Assembly: GCA_017961265.1 (NCBI GenBank)
Contig: JAGCXN010000006.1
Span: 62,001-126,000 of the forward strand
Direction: 5' to 3'
Source: Bacteroidales bacterium
Lineage (GTDB): Bacteria; Bacteroidota; Bacteroidia; Bacteroidales; WCHB1-69
DNA length: 64,000 nucleotides
Shown: positions 44,355 through 53,322 of the stretch, in pieces
How positions within the stretch are numbered: the first letter of the stretch is position 1
Layout of the letters: each line of letters opens with the position of its first letter
The notes under the pieces: generated by a model
Database searches by the model: none
Seen by the model: the letters and a program-made list of their open reading frames with translations, nothing else
Told to the model about the DNA's origin: nothing
Position numbers and translations under genes: made by a program

Positions 44355-46649
44355 CTATTTCACCGGTCGGTTGTCCAGCAACCACATGGTTCCGTCGCCG
44401 TTGACCACATGTGTGTTTTCCTCTTGGAGCAGCAGGTTGTCGATATAGACGGGGTTATTTTTTTCACGGAGGCGGTTGCGGACGGACACTACGATACGGT
44501 CAGTGGCGGAGACATTTGGTATTCCGTAGCCGACACGCGCCCATCCGTTGAATACGTGAGAAACGTATCCATCAAGGTCTGACTGATCGTGGTAGATCTT
44601 TCTGCCATCGGGCGAAAATCTTTCCACACGGTACTGGTAGTAGCCGGAGCGATTGTCTAAATAGTCGTTGAGCAGGAAGGAGACCACCACCGTGCCGGAA
44701 AGGTTCGGGCAGCCGTCGTAAACGGTTTCCCAGTAGGTGACATAGTGCTCGGCAGCACCCTCACCGGCAAAGGCGGTTTGGGTGGGCGTGTCATCAAAAG
44801 TGTGGAGGACGAAGCGGGCGGCGGAATCATTGCAAAAAACTCCGGGAGCCGTTTCGTATAGGGAGCAAGAATCCGCGAATTGGGACATCTTTTTTTGAAA
44901 ATCCGATTCATACCGGTGAAAATCAGCAATTTCCATCTTATAAAAATCAATGCCGTTGGCGGAGAAGAGCGGTTCGGCATACTCCAGCAGTTGCCTCTCC
45001 TCATCGCGAATCCAGCCGTCCGTCGGAGCCGTCAGCAGAATCGGGCGTTGGTCGGGAAGGGCGGAAAGCACTGGAAACGGCAGGTACGGAGGTTGCACCA
45101 ATGCCAAGTTGTCGTAAACCTGTGCAATGACGGAACGGCTGGCATTGATGGCATGCATCGGCAATCCCGTCTTGGCAGAAACATAAAAAGCACGACCGAA
45201 ATCCTCATTGGCGACCGGAAAGTACAAATGTTCCGAACCAACACTGAAATAGGGCAACGGCAACTGCGACTGATATTGGGAGGCATCCAGCATTTTTACC
45301 CATTGATTCTCTGGAAGATGATTGTTTACATCCGAAAAAATCGGACTTGGATGTTTGGAAGCCCATCGAAACCAATACAAAGTATAGATGCCTACCACAT
45401 CCGCCACCAAAGCAGTTATGGTGAGTGCTAAAATTGATATTTTCTTGGCAGGACGAGAGCTTTGAACATATTCTGAAATGACATAAATGGCAACGATATT
45501 CATTACAAAGAAAAACAGCCAGCCGAAACGTCCGAGAGCACGGAGCTGCCCTATCGGCCCCAAGTGGGCAAGAAAGCGTAATGGGAACCACAACAACGGA
45601 ATTCCAAAGGAGAAAAGCAGCACTATCACTGAAGTCCAGAACATCAGGTTAAGGAACTCCTGATCAGTAACACGCAACAATTCGTTCCATTTTCGGTGAC
45701 AAGCTTTCACAACGGTTTTTACCATACCCACGATGAAAACAGCTAAGGCCGTCCATCCAATCCAAACATGCCCTTCCCACCCGGACAATATGGGCAGACC
45801 GAAGCGGCCATTCGGGAAAAAGACTCCTATCAAATTGCCGCCATATTTGTAAAAACCTGTCGGAAGCAAGGCACGCACACCGCCATTTCCGCCTGTCTGC
45901 ACCAGCAAACCGAACAACACCATCGGCACCACCATCTGTAGAAGGCACTGACATACGGATTTCCAGACTGGCACTTCACCTTTTTTCTTTTTTGAAAAAA
46001 GAAGATAAAGCCATACCATTGCCCATATCGCACCAATGAAGATGACGTAATAGGGATGGGCCAACATCGCAAAAAAGGTGAGCAGAGCAATCCATATGCA
46101 ATAACGGATTCCTCGTGTAATCCACCATTGGAAAAACAAATAGAGTCCACAAGGAATAATGAAAAGATAGGTTAACGTAAGATGCGCCCCTACCCTGCCC
46201 ATTTGTGGCGAGAAAAAGGTGATAGTCACGGCAGAGATAATGGCCAGCCACTCCGGTACTTTCAGCTCATGGAAAATCAGATATAGAAAAAGAGGACACA
46301 ACAAAATGCTCACGACGAGCACAAGGTTCATCAGCAAGAGCGTGTAGTCGGAAAAATCGCCGATGCCCGCACGACGCAGCCATTGCAGCGGCGCCGAGAC
46401 AAACGTCTGGCACCCCGTATAGGTGGTCTCCTCTCCATAAGGGTAGTTCATGCTTCCGCAATGGCGGACCGAACTGTCATACTTCGCCTGCCAATAGGTA
46501 TTGAAGATATCCTTCTGGATATCGCCACCGTCGCCGAACATATTGGTCTTCAGATGGAGAAACGGAAATGTCCCAAAGAGGGCGAGAAGGACCGCCACCG
46601 ATGCGACAAACGTCAGCGGAATGCCGATGGCCTTTGTACGCCCCTTCAT
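44355..46649 (-). CDS. Polytopic membrane protein, GT-C glycosyltransferase-like
   Basis: 764 residues with about eleven membrane helices in the first 420 residues (for example IGIPLTFVASVAVLLALFG; LLLMNLVLVVSILLCPLFLYL; LAIISAVTITFFS; FLFFVMNIVAIYVISEY) and a large soluble C-terminal domain. The first loop (MFGDGGDIQKDIFNTYWQAK) has the acidic pattern of GT-C enzymes. It overlaps a GtrB-like gene by 4 nt and thus may use its lipid-linked sugar to decorate a glycan, as in Gtr systems. Function is inferred from topology and neighbourhood. Confidence 0.7.
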   Translation of the reverse strand: MKGRTKAIGIPLTFVASVAVLLALFGTFPFLHLKTNMFGDGGDIQKDIFNTYWQAKYDSSVRHCGSMNYPYGEETTYTGCQTFVSAPLQWLRRAGIGDFSDYTLLLMNLVLVVSILLCPLFLYLIFHELKVPEWLAIISAVTITFFSPQMGRVGAHLTLTYLFIIPCGLYLFFQWWITRGIRYCIWIALLTFFAMLAHPYYVIFIGAIWAMVWLYLLFSKKKKGEVPVWKSVCQCLLQMVVPMVLFGLLVQTGGNGGVRALLPTGFYKYGGNLIGVFFPNGRFGLPILSGWEGHVWIGWTALAVFIVGMVKTVVKACHRKWNELLRVTDQEFLNLMFWTSVIVLLFSFGIPLLWFPLRFLAHLGPIGQLRALGRFGWLFFFVMNIVAIYVISEYVQSSRPAKKISILALTITALVADVVGIYTLYWFRWASKHPSPIFSDVNNHLPENQWVKMLDASQYQSQLPLPYFSVGSEHLYFPVANEDFGRAFYVSAKTGLPMHAINASRSVIAQVYDNLALVQPPYLPFPVLSALPDQRPILLTAPTDGWIRDEERQLLEYAEPLFSANGIDFYKMEIADFHRYESDFQKKMSQFADSCSLYETAPGVFCNDSAARFVLHTFDDTPTQTAFAGEGAAEHYVTYWETVYDGCPNLSGTVVVSFLLNDYLDNRSGYYQYRVERFSPDGRKIYHDQSDLDGYVSHVFNGWARVGYGIPNVSATDRIVVSVRNRLREKNNPVYIDNLLLQEENTHVVNGDGTMWLLDNRPVK

Positions 46650-47578
46650 TCCACCACCTCCTTTACAATGTAGATGGGACGGCCTTTCACCTCATCGAAA
46701 ATGTAGCCGATGTACTGGCCGACAATTCCAATGACAAACATCTGGATGCTGGCGAAGGCACTCATAAACACAACCAAGGTGGTGTAGCCAGAGACAGGAG
46801 TGTCAAAGATCCACATCACCAAGGAATAGACAATAAGAATCAGGCTGATAACTCCAAAAAGGATGCCGGTGAAAATGCCTAAACGCAGAGGGGCTTTGGA
46901 GAAAGAAGAGGTAGCAGAAAAAGAGAGTTTCACTAATTTGAAAAAGGAATACTTGCTGTGTCCAGCCTTACGCTCCTCTGCCTTGTATTCAAGAGTGGTC
47001 TTGGGAAAACCCACTAATTGGACGATACCTCGCAGGAAACGAGTACGCTCCCGGAAGTCGGTTTTAAGTACTGCCGCCACACGCTTGGAAATCAGGAAAA
47101 AATCGGAGGCATTTTCTGCCAGTTTCACATCAGAAATCAGGTTAATAAAGCGATAGAACAGCCGCGAATTGGTCTTTTGGAAGACACTGGCATCCACACG
47201 GTCGGTGCGCACCATGTTCACCACATCAAATCCGTCGCGCCAGCGGGCCACCATTTCTGGAATTTTCGCTGGAGGATGCTGTAGGTCACTGTCCATGCAA
47301 ACCACCACTTCTCCGTGACTATAGTCAATGCCTGCCAGCATGGCCGCCTCGTGCCCGAAGTTTTTCGAAAAACTAACCATCCGCACATGAGGGTCACTCT
47401 CCGCAATCGGGCGCAGAAGGTCACCACTGCCGTCAGTGCTTCCGTCATCCACAAAAATCAGCTCGTACGTTTCGGGCATCTGCCGCAACACGTGAGTCAT
47501 CTCTTCGTATGTGTGGCGGATCCCTTCCGCCTCATTGTAAACGGAAACCACCACCGACAAAACAGGGGAATCGTCCAT
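46646..47578 (-). CDS. GtrB/DPM1-like family 2 glycosyltransferase
   Basis: 310 residues. The GT-A domain starts [20 protein letters not shown], with [14 protein letters not shown], the metal motif [18 protein letters not shown] and [20 protein letters not shown]. Two C-terminal membrane helices ([40 protein letters not shown]) anchor it. Such enzymes move a sugar from a nucleotide to polyprenyl phosphate at the inner membrane. The polytopic partner at 44355 would then use it. Promoter box at 47612. Confidence 0.92.
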   Translation of the reverse strand: MDDSPVLSVVVSVYNEAEGIRHTYEEMTHVLRQMPETYELIFVDDGSTDGSGDLLRPIAESDPHVRMVSFSKNFGHEAAMLAGIDYSHGEVVVCMDSDLQHPPAKIPEMVARWRDGFDVVNMVRTDRVDASVFQKTNSRLFYRFINLISDVKLAENASDFFLISKRVAAVLKTDFRERTRFLRGIVQLVGFPKTTLEYKAEERKAGHSKYSFFKLVKLSFSATSSFSKAPLRLGIFTGILFGVISLILIVYSLVMWIFDTPVSGYTTLVVFMSAFASIQMFVIGIVGQYIGYIFDEVKGRPIYIVKEVVE

Positions 47579-47611
47579 AATCCTATCTTTTTATTAATGG
47601 TAAAGAGGCTG

Positions 47612-47619
47612 CAAAAATA
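47612..47619 (-). promoter_or_regulatory. -7 promoter box for the GtrB-like operon
   Basis: TATTTTTG on the minus strand, 33 nt before the start at 47578. Nonamer repeats begin 6 nt upstream of it. Confidence 0.6.
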
Positions 47620-47624
47620 CAAAT

Positions 47625-47675
47625 TAGTTCATCAAGTTCATCAGATTTGTAAAGCTCATCAAGTTAAAAGGTTTG
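47625..47675. repeat. Nonamer repeat, second copy (single arm)
   Basis: Units AGTTCATCA, AGTTCATCA, GATTTGTAA, AGCTCATCA, AGTTAAAAG continue the pattern of the 19425 element. Both copies share the junction TTAGTTCAT next to a minus-strand -7 box. Confidence 0.75.
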
Positions 47676-47693
47676 AAAATTTTACTTTCCCAC

Positions 47694-47721
47694 TTTTCAG
47701 TTTTCAGTTTTCAATTTTCAG
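47694..47721. repeat. TTTTCAR heptad repeat upstream of thrS
   Basis: Four contiguous heptads TTTTCAG, TTTTCAG, TTTTCAA, TTTTCAG end 9 nt before the thrS -7 box and occupy its -33 region. Confidence 0.9.
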
Positions 47722-47730
47722 TTTTTGTCG

Positions 47731-47738
47731 TATCTTTG
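47731..47738 (+). promoter_or_regulatory. -7 promoter box for thrS
   Basis: TATCTTTG, 35 nt before the thrS ATG. Confidence 0.65.
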
Positions 47739-47773
47739 CCGCTCGTTTTAGAACAATTAAATTTCCTTATAAA

Positions 47774-49711
47774 ATGATCAAAATAACTTTACCTGATAAT
47801 TCAGTAAAAGAATTTGAAAAAGGGACTACCCCCTACCAGATTGCTTTGTCCATCAGCGAAGGTCTTGCCCGTAACGTGTTGGCAGCCAAAGTAAACGACA
47901 AGGTTGTCGCTTTGAACTACGAGATTAATGACGATGCTTCCGTCACCCTGCTGACGTGGAACGACCCCGAAGGGAAAGCCGTCTATTGGCACTCTTCCGC
48001 CCACCTGATGGCGGCAGCAATTTCCGAACTTTATCCGAATGCCAAGTTCGGTATCGGCCCCAGCATCGAGAACGGCTTCTACTACGACATCGACTTTATG
48101 GACGAGACCATCTCCTCCGACAATTTTCCCGCCATCGAAGCCAAGATGCAGGAAATCGCCTCACAGAAGATCCAGTTCGTCCGCAAGGAGGTCTCCAAAA
48201 AAGAAGCCCTCGACTATTTCAGCAAGAAAGGCGAAGTCTATAAAGTGGAGTTAATCAACGACTTGGAAGACGGCACTATCACGTTCTACGAAAGCGGTGC
48301 CTTCACCGACCTCTGCCGCGGACCGCACCTCTTCAACACCGCCCCCATCAAAGCCATCAAGCTCATCAACACCGCCGGTGCCTACTGGCGCGGCGATGAG
48401 AAGCGCAAACAGCTCACCCGTATCTACGGTATCACCTTCCCCAAGAAGAAAGAGCTCGACGAATATCTCGTGATGCTGGAGGAGGCGAAAAAGCGCGACC
48501 ACCGCAAACTCGGTAAGGAGATGGAACTCTTCACTTTCTCCCAGAAGGTAGGTCAGGGCCTGCCGTTGTGGCTTCCCAAAGGCACCGACCTGCGCAAGCG
48601 TCTCGAAAACTTCCTGACGAAGGTGCAGAAAAAATATGGTTACCAGCAGGTTATCACTCCCCACATCGGAAATGTGGAACTGTATAAAACCTCCGGTCAC
48701 TATGCCAAATACGGCGCGGACTCCTTCCGCCCGATCACCACTCCGCAGGAGGGAGAGGCTTACTTCCTCAAACCGATGAACTGCCCCCACCACTGCGAAA
48801 TCTACGCCTCCAAGCCGCGTTCGTACCGCGACCTCCCGCTCCGTCTGGCCGAATTCGGCACCGTCTATCGCTACGAGCAGAGCGGTGAGCTGCACGGCCT
48901 CACCCGCGTGCGCAGCTTCACGCAGGACGACGCCCACCTCTTCTGCACCTCCGACCAGATCAAGGAAGAGTTCTGCAAGGTGATTGACATCATCCTTTAC
49001 ATCTTCAAGACGTTAGACTTCAAAGACTACGTCGCCCAGATTTCCCTCCGCGACCCCAACAACAAGGAGAAATACATCGGTTCGGACGAGAACTGGCACA
49101 AGGCCGAAAGCGCCATCATTGAGGCAGCTGCTGAAAAGGGGCTGAACACGGTGGTGGAATACGGCGAAGCTGCTTTCTACGGCCCGAAACTCGACTTTAT
49201 GGTGAAGGACGCCATCGGCCGCAAGTGGCAGCTCGGCACGGTTCAGGTGGATTACAACCTGCCCGAACGCTTCCAGCTCGAATACACCGCGCCCGACCAG
49301 AGCAAACAGCGCCCGGTGATGATCCACCGCGCCCCGTTCGGCTCCATGGAACGCTTTGTGGCGGTGCTGCTCGAACACACTGGCGGCAACTTCCCGCTCT
49401 GGCTCACCCCCGACCAGGTCATCATCCTGCCCATCAGTGAGAAATTCCTCGGCTATGCCCAGAAGGTGCGCGAAATTCTCGACGACAACGACATCCGCGC
49501 CATCGTCGATGAGCGTAACGAAAAGGCGGGCCGCAAGATCCGCGATGCCGAGGTCAGCAAAGTGCCCTTCATGGTCATCGTGGGTGAAAAGGAAGAAACC
49601 GACGGAACCGTTTCTGTCCGCCAGCACGGTGCGGGCGACAAAGGCACGATGCCCATCGCCGACTTTATCAGCCTCATCAAGCAGACCATCGACCAAGAAT
49701 TACAGAAATAA
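47774..49711 (+). CDS. thrS: Threonyl-tRNA synthetase
   Basis: 645 residues from ATG 47774. The open frame continues far upstream through repeats and the divergent promoter, so this first conserved Met ([10 protein letters not shown]) is the start. Domains: TGS (1-60), editing domain with [10 protein letters not shown], class II core (motif 2 [20 protein letters not shown]; motif 3 [11 protein letters not shown]) and anticodon-binding domain ([18 protein letters not shown]...[12 protein letters not shown]). It charges tRNA-Thr. A lipoprotein gene follows after 30 nt. Confidence 0.97.
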   Translation: MIKITLPDNSVKEFEKGTTPYQIALSISEGLARNVLAAKVNDKVVALNYEINDDASVTLLTWNDPEGKAVYWHSSAHLMAAAISELYPNAKFGIGPSIENGFYYDIDFMDETISSDNFPAIEAKMQEIASQKIQFVRKEVSKKEALDYFSKKGEVYKVELINDLEDGTITFYESGAFTDLCRGPHLFNTAPIKAIKLINTAGAYWRGDEKRKQLTRIYGITFPKKKELDEYLVMLEEAKKRDHRKLGKEMELFTFSQKVGQGLPLWLPKGTDLRKRLENFLTKVQKKYGYQQVITPHIGNVELYKTSGHYAKYGADSFRPITTPQEGEAYFLKPMNCPHHCEIYASKPRSYRDLPLRLAEFGTVYRYEQSGELHGLTRVRSFTQDDAHLFCTSDQIKEEFCKVIDIILYIFKTLDFKDYVAQISLRDPNNKEKYIGSDENWHKAESAIIEAAAEKGLNTVVEYGEAAFYGPKLDFMVKDAIGRKWQLGTVQVDYNLPERFQLEYTAPDQSKQRPVMIHRAPFGSMERFVAVLLEHTGGNFPLWLTPDQVIILPISEKFLGYAQKVREILDDNDIRAIVDERNEKAGRKIRDAEVSKVPFMVIVGEKEETDGTVSVRQHGAGDKGTMPIADFISLIKQTIDQELQK

Positions 49712-49741
49712 TTGATTATTAACCCTTTAAATTTTATCAAG

Positions 49742-50203
49742 ATGAAAAAAGTATTTTTAATGTTATTTGTAGTTGCACTTGCAGTCTGCGGTTGCAAAGA
49801 TGATTCCTACGAATCCGCCAACTATGTCGGCACCTACGCTGGCACCTTCAACATCGTGAAGCAGAATGAAAGCGGTTCTTCCACCAAGACCGGTAAGCTG
49901 CATTTCACTCAAAACCCCGCCAACAAGGAGAATCTCCTTTGGGAATACAGCATTGATATGCAGAAAACTTCTTCCGGCGTTTTCGAAACCTCTGAGAACA
50001 CCTTCACCACGGAGATGATCAAGGCCGCCACTACCCTCATCAACATTGACGAGTACACCAACGAAACCATTGACAAGATTTTGGCAAAGGCCACGTTCGA
50101 CGGCTCTTCCGTTACGATGAAGATCTACTACAAAGCCACCATCCTCGGTGTGGAAGCCGATGTGGTGATTGCCACGTTTACGGGCACGAAAGAATCAAAG
50201 TAA
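49742..50203 (+). CDS. Small lipoprotein of unknown function
   Basis: 153 residues from ATG 49742; an ATG at 49712 would add ten residues before a good signal peptide (MKKVFLMLFVVALAVCGC) and is rejected. The lipobox is AVCG-C or CGC. The mature part is beta-rich (YVGTYAGTFNIVKQNESGSS...GKLHFTQNPANKENLLWEY), reminiscent of calycin-like domains common in Bacteroidota lipoproteins. No partner genes. A terminator hairpin follows at 50227. Confidence 0.75.
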   Translation: MKKVFLMLFVVALAVCGCKDDSYESANYVGTYAGTFNIVKQNESGSSTKTGKLHFTQNPANKENLLWEYSIDMQKTSSGVFETSENTFTTEMIKAATTLINIDEYTNETIDKILAKATFDGSSVTMKIYYKATILGVEADVVIATFTGTKESK

Positions 50204-50226
50204 TTTATTGAATTACAAGAAAAAGG

Positions 50227-50257
50227 AAGCGGGTTTTCGAATAGAAGGCCCGCTTTT
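50227..50257 (+). terminator. Intrinsic terminator after the lipoprotein gene
   Basis: AAGCGGG pairs with CCCGCTT across a 15-nt loop, followed by TTATT. It lies 24 nt after the stop. Confidence 0.7.
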
Positions 50258-50264
50258 ATTCTCT

Positions 50265-50322
50265 CACAGACTGCGCAAACCCATACTAAAAACGTCTGTG
50301 GCAGTCCCCGAGATCTACGGGT
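50265..50322. repeat. Strongly degenerate CGCAGA-type repeat
   Basis: CACAGACTGCGCA on the left and GTCTGTGGCAGTCC plus GAGATCTACGGG on the right keep the inverted plan of the 51224 and 52111 elements, with many changes. It lies just before the cation transporter gene. Confidence 0.45.
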
Positions 50323-50334
50323 AAACAAAAAAAC

Positions 50335-51219
50335 ATGACACGGGAAAAGGAAATATACAAGGTCACCCTGTTGGGAAGTGCGGGTAATATCGCCCTGCTG
50401 ACCTTCAAGTTCATTGCCGGTATTGTCGGACATAGCAGCGCGATGATTGCTGATGCGGTACATTCGCTATCCGACTTCGTCACCGACCTCATTGTGCTGG
50501 CCTTTGTCAGCATCAGTGCCAAGCCGCAGGACGCATCGCACGACTACGGACACGGAAAGTTCGAGACGTTGGCCACTTTTTTCATCGGGCTGGCATTGGT
50601 CGCGGCCGCCACGGGCATCATCGTTTCGGGCAGCCTCAAACTGACAGACTGGCTTCACGGCGCACAGTTGGAAGCACCTGGAAAGCTTGCTTTGTGGGCA
50701 GCTTTGGTTTCCATTGCGGTGAAAGAAATCCTCTACCAATATACCTATTGGAAAGGAAAGAAACTTGATTCCAAGGCAGTGATGGCCAATGCATGGCATC
50801 ATCGCAGCGACGCGCTCTCCTCCATCGGTGCCGCTGTAGGTATCGGTGGTGCCATCCTGCTTGGCGACCGCTGGACGGTGCTTGACCCTATCGCCTCCAT
50901 TGTGGTGGGGGCCATGCTGCTGAAAGTGGCGTGGGAATTGCTCAAAACCAGCATCGGCGAACTGACCGAACAGTCGCTGCCGGACGAGACCGAGCAAGAA
51001 ATTGAACAGATCATCACCTCCTTTCCCGGAGTGACGGAGCCGCACAACTTACGCACCCGCCGTATCGGCAGCCGCATCGCCATTGAGGCGCACATCCGTA
51101 TGGACGGGAATCTGACGTTATACGAGGCGCACGAACGTACCAGCGCCATCGAACAAAAACTGAAGGAGACATTCGGTACGGAGACGCACGTCACGCTGCA
51201 CACGGAACCCAAACATTAG
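50335..51219 (+). CDS. Cation diffusion facilitator family transporter
   Basis: 294 residues. The membrane domain has the metal-binding pattern HSSAMIADAVHSLSDFVTDL (helix 2) and AWHHRSDALSSIGAAVG (helix 5), where H-x3-D and D-x3-D type residues bind Zn, Fe or Mn. The C-terminal cytoplasmic domain (EIEQIITSFPGVTEPHNLRT...IEAHIRMDGNLTLYEAHE) is the ferredoxin-like regulator. It exports divalent metals against a proton gradient. It stands alone between two repeat elements. Confidence 0.95.
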   Translation: MTREKEIYKVTLLGSAGNIALLTFKFIAGIVGHSSAMIADAVHSLSDFVTDLIVLAFVSISAKPQDASHDYGHGKFETLATFFIGLALVAAATGIIVSGSLKLTDWLHGAQLEAPGKLALWAALVSIAVKEILYQYTYWKGKKLDSKAVMANAWHHRSDALSSIGAAVGIGGAILLGDRWTVLDPIASIVVGAMLLKVAWELLKTSIGELTEQSLPDETEQEIEQIITSFPGVTEPHNLRTRRIGSRIAIEAHIRMDGNLTLYEAHERTSAIEQKLKETFGTETHVTLHTEPKH

Positions 51220-51223
51220 CGTC

Positions 51224-51320
51224 TCCCGCAGAAGTTATTTGCCCGCAGACAGCGCAGACTATCGCAGAGTTTTTCTGCGTAGGTCCGCGAGTTCTGCGGG
51301 AGAGAAAAGTCTGCGGGAAA
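51224..51320. repeat. CGCAGA inverted repeat element, left flank of orphan gene
   Basis: Left arm TCCCGCAGAAG...GCCCGCAGACAGCGCAGA-CTATCGCAGAG, centre TTTTT, right arm CTGCGTAGGTCCGCGAG-TTCTGCGGGAGA...GTCTGCGGGAAAA. Units of about 9 nt (xCGCAGAxx) form two inverse arms. It ends 2 nt before the stop codon of the 51322 gene. Confidence 0.85.
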
Positions 51321-51321
51321 A

Positions 51322-52074
51322 TTAATATTGGATCCTCTCCATCAAGGAATAATCTAATGTGGGATATGGCTTGAAACTACGGTCGTATCGGTTTATTTTA
51401 TGCAGCATAGCGTCATCGGGATTGATGTCCCATTGTGAATTGTCTTCGGCAACTGCAACCAGCAAATCCTCTTGTCCAAAACATAGATACAACCAATTTC
51501 CCGTATGCTTTTTGAACAATTCTGGCTTGCACCACGCCTGGACTGTGCAGGAGCAGAAGACCCAAATGTCATCCGTGAGTTCGTACAAATACTGTCGCGA
51601 CACGCCATACGGAAAGGTGATCACATAGTATCCGCCATATCTCCAAAGAAACGGCAAATTATCAATCTTTTCCTCTTCCTTTATTTCCACTCTATCACAA
51701 ATGCATTGCTTTAGTGTTTCAAAATCCCTCACATTTTCTATTAATAGAATGGTAGTTGTATCTACAGGTTTGCAAGTTCCATTATCTATGGAATATGCTA
51801 ACTGATTCAGATATTGTTGTTTCCTCTTTTGTTCTTTTACCCACCATTTATGGTTTATCTTATTGAAAAACAACGAATTAATGAGAAAATATAAAGAAAA
51901 ACCGCCAATGAACCCGAAGACAATTAACCAATCTATGATGGTTCGAAAATTTATATGCAAGGGTTCAGAGAGCAACTCTTTCGCATACACTACTGGCACC
52001 CACCCAGAAAGCACTGCTAACAGGAGAAAAACCAGTCTAGGAATCAAATTCGATTGTTTATTGGAGAGTGGCAT
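51322..52074 (-). CDS. AT-rich orphan membrane protein bracketed by repeats
   Basis: 250 residues from ATG at 52074, chosen because the -7 box at 52097-52104 lies just upstream and the longer frame would run through it. Two membrane segments at the N-terminus (LIPRLVFLLLAVLSGWVPVV; TIIDWLIVFGFIGGFSLYFL) are followed by a soluble domain (FETLKQCICDRVEIKEEE...YLYELTDDIWVFCSC). No family is recognised. Base composition is lower in GC than both neighbours, and CGCAGA elements lie on both sides, so acquisition as a unit is possible. Confidence 0.7.
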   Translation of the reverse strand: MPLSNKQSNLIPRLVFLLLAVLSGWVPVVYAKELLSEPLHINFRTIIDWLIVFGFIGGFSLYFLINSLFFNKINHKWWVKEQKRKQQYLNQLAYSIDNGTCKPVDTTTILLIENVRDFETLKQCICDRVEIKEEEKIDNLPFLWRYGGYYVITFPYGVSRQYLYELTDDIWVFCSCTVQAWCKPELFKKHTGNWLYLCFGQEDLLVAVAEDNSQWDINPDDAMLHKINRYDRSFKPYPTLDYSLMERIQY

Positions 52075-52096
52075 ACCGGTAATTCCATTTGCGTTG

Positions 52097-52104
52097 CAAA
52101 AATA
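52097..52104 (-). promoter_or_regulatory. -7 promoter box for the orphan membrane protein
   Basis: TATTTTTG on the minus strand, 22 nt before the ATG at 52074. It sits between the gene and the right-flank repeat element. Confidence 0.65.
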
Positions 52105-52110
52105 GTGTTT

Positions 52111-52214
52111 TTCCCGCAGAAAAATGTTCTCCCGCAGACAGCGCAGATTTTCGCAGAGAAAAAGTCTGCGATAGTCTGCGAATTCTGCGGGAAACAAACA
52201 AGGTCTGCGGGAGA
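52111..52214. repeat. CGCAGA inverted repeat element, right flank of orphan gene
   Basis: Left arm TTCTCCCGCAGACAGCGCAG, ATTTTCGCAGAG; centre AAAAA; right arm GTCTGCGATAGTCTGCGAATT, CTGCGGGAAAC, GGTCTGCGGGAGAA. It shares the exact 17-mer CCCGCAGACAGCGCAGA with the left-flank copy. It ends 1 nt before the stop codon of the methyltransferase gene. Confidence 0.85.
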
Positions 52215-52215
52215 A

Positions 52216-53283
52216 TCACCCCTTCACGCACTGCATGATGCTGTGGCCGAGTCCGAGGCCGTCGTGGATTTTTTCAATCTTCAGGCCTGAAGTCTCCACG
52301 CAGCGGGCCATGTCTTCGGAATAGTACATCTTGCTGTTGCCATTGGCTAACGCCGTGAAGTAGAGACTGATTTGTGCCAGACAGTAGGAAGCCGTTTCGA
52401 AACGCTGACGGTCCCAGAAGGTTTCCATAATGTACAGCTTGCTTCCTTCACGCATCGACTTGGCGGCGCGGCTCAGGATGCTGCACACCTGCTCTTCCGA
52501 GAAGCAGTCGAGGAACTGGCTCATCCAGATGGCGTCGAAGCCTTCGGGAAAAGCCGTGGCCTCGTCCAACAAGTTGCAACCGTGCCCGTGAATGCGGTCG
52601 GCGCCGTCGAGACCGGCGGTGGCTTTCCGCATCATCTCCAACTGCTGCGGCAGGTCCATAATCGTGACATTCACTTCCTTGTCGAACGTGACGCACCGCG
52701 TAGCCCAGCGACCGGTGTTGCCGCCCACATCCAACAGCGTCTTCGGATGCTCCGCAAAGACAATCTGCAGAGCCTCGTCGAACGAGTTGTCGGAGTAAAA
52801 GTGGTCGAAGCCGAACCAGCTCTTCTGCACCTGCGGGGGCAGTTGTGACAGCCCCTCGTAGATGGTGGGCCAGCTGCCGAACACTTTCAACCCTTCCGGT
52901 TTCCCGTTGAGAATGGCCTCCTCCAAGTTGAAGAGCCCGAGGTAATTCACGTCGTGGTTGAAGTCCATGTTCACCCGCGCCATCTGGTCGTTGAGTAGGA
53001 ACCAGCCGGCTTTGGCCAGACGGAACTTTCCGTCTTTCAGCAGGATAGTGCCGATGGTGAGCGAAGACTCTAACAGTACCTGCGCCCCATAGTGCGACAG
53101 GTGGGCCTTTTCTGCAATCTCGTCCATCGTCAGACCCTCCTTATGGTCGTCCAACATCTGGAAAATGCCCCATTTCACCATCAGGCGCGACACCTGAAAA
53201 ACAACGGGACCGAAGGCAATCTCTTGCGCAAGCCGTTGCGCCTGAATCGCCGAAAAACGCTCTTTGGAATAAATATCGTGCAT
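52216..53283 (-). CDS. SAM-dependent O-methyltransferase of the aryl-polyene-like cluster
   Basis: 355 residues. An N-terminal winged-helix dimerisation domain (VFQVSRLMVKWGIFQMLDDH) precedes a Rossmann methyltransferase domain with motif I LLDVGGNTGRWA, then VTIMDLPQQLEMM and FDAIWMSQFLDCFSEEQ. This is the acetylserotonin/plant-type O-methyltransferase fold found in flexirubin and aryl-polyene clusters. It is last in the run TAL-FabG-KS-ACP-acyltransferase. The target may be the aryl hydroxyl that TAL chemistry leaves; that is inferred. A TTTTCAR heptad run separates it from the acyltransferase. Confidence 0.82.
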   Translation of the reverse strand: MHDIYSKERFSAIQAQRLAQEIAFGPVVFQVSRLMVKWGIFQMLDDHKEGLTMDEIAEKAHLSHYGAQVLLESSLTIGTILLKDGKFRLAKAGWFLLNDQMARVNMDFNHDVNYLGLFNLEEAILNGKPEGLKVFGSWPTIYEGLSQLPPQVQKSWFGFDHFYSDNSFDEALQIVFAEHPKTLLDVGGNTGRWATRCVTFDKEVNVTIMDLPQQLEMMRKATAGLDGADRIHGHGCNLLDEATAFPEGFDAIWMSQFLDCFSEEQVCSILSRAAKSMREGSKLYIMETFWDRQRFETASYCLAQISLYFTALANGNSKMYYSEDMARCVETSGLKIEKIHDGLGLGHSIMQCVKG

Positions 53284-53294
53284 AATCTATTTAT

Positions 53295-53322
53295 TTTTCA
53301 GTTTTCAATTTTCAGTTTTCAT
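53295..53322. repeat. TTTTCAR heptad repeat carrying the acyltransferase stop
   Basis: Heptads TTTTCAG, TTTTCAA, TTTTCAG, TTTTCAT. On the minus strand they encode the last residues KTEN and the TGA stop (53305-53307) of the LpxL-like gene, then run on to the methyltransferase start. Confidence 0.9.

Noticed and set aside
47315..47773. N-terminal extension of ThrS
   Set aside because: The open frame runs through repeats, two divergent promoters and part of the opposite-strand glycosyltransferase gene. The TGS domain begins at 47774.
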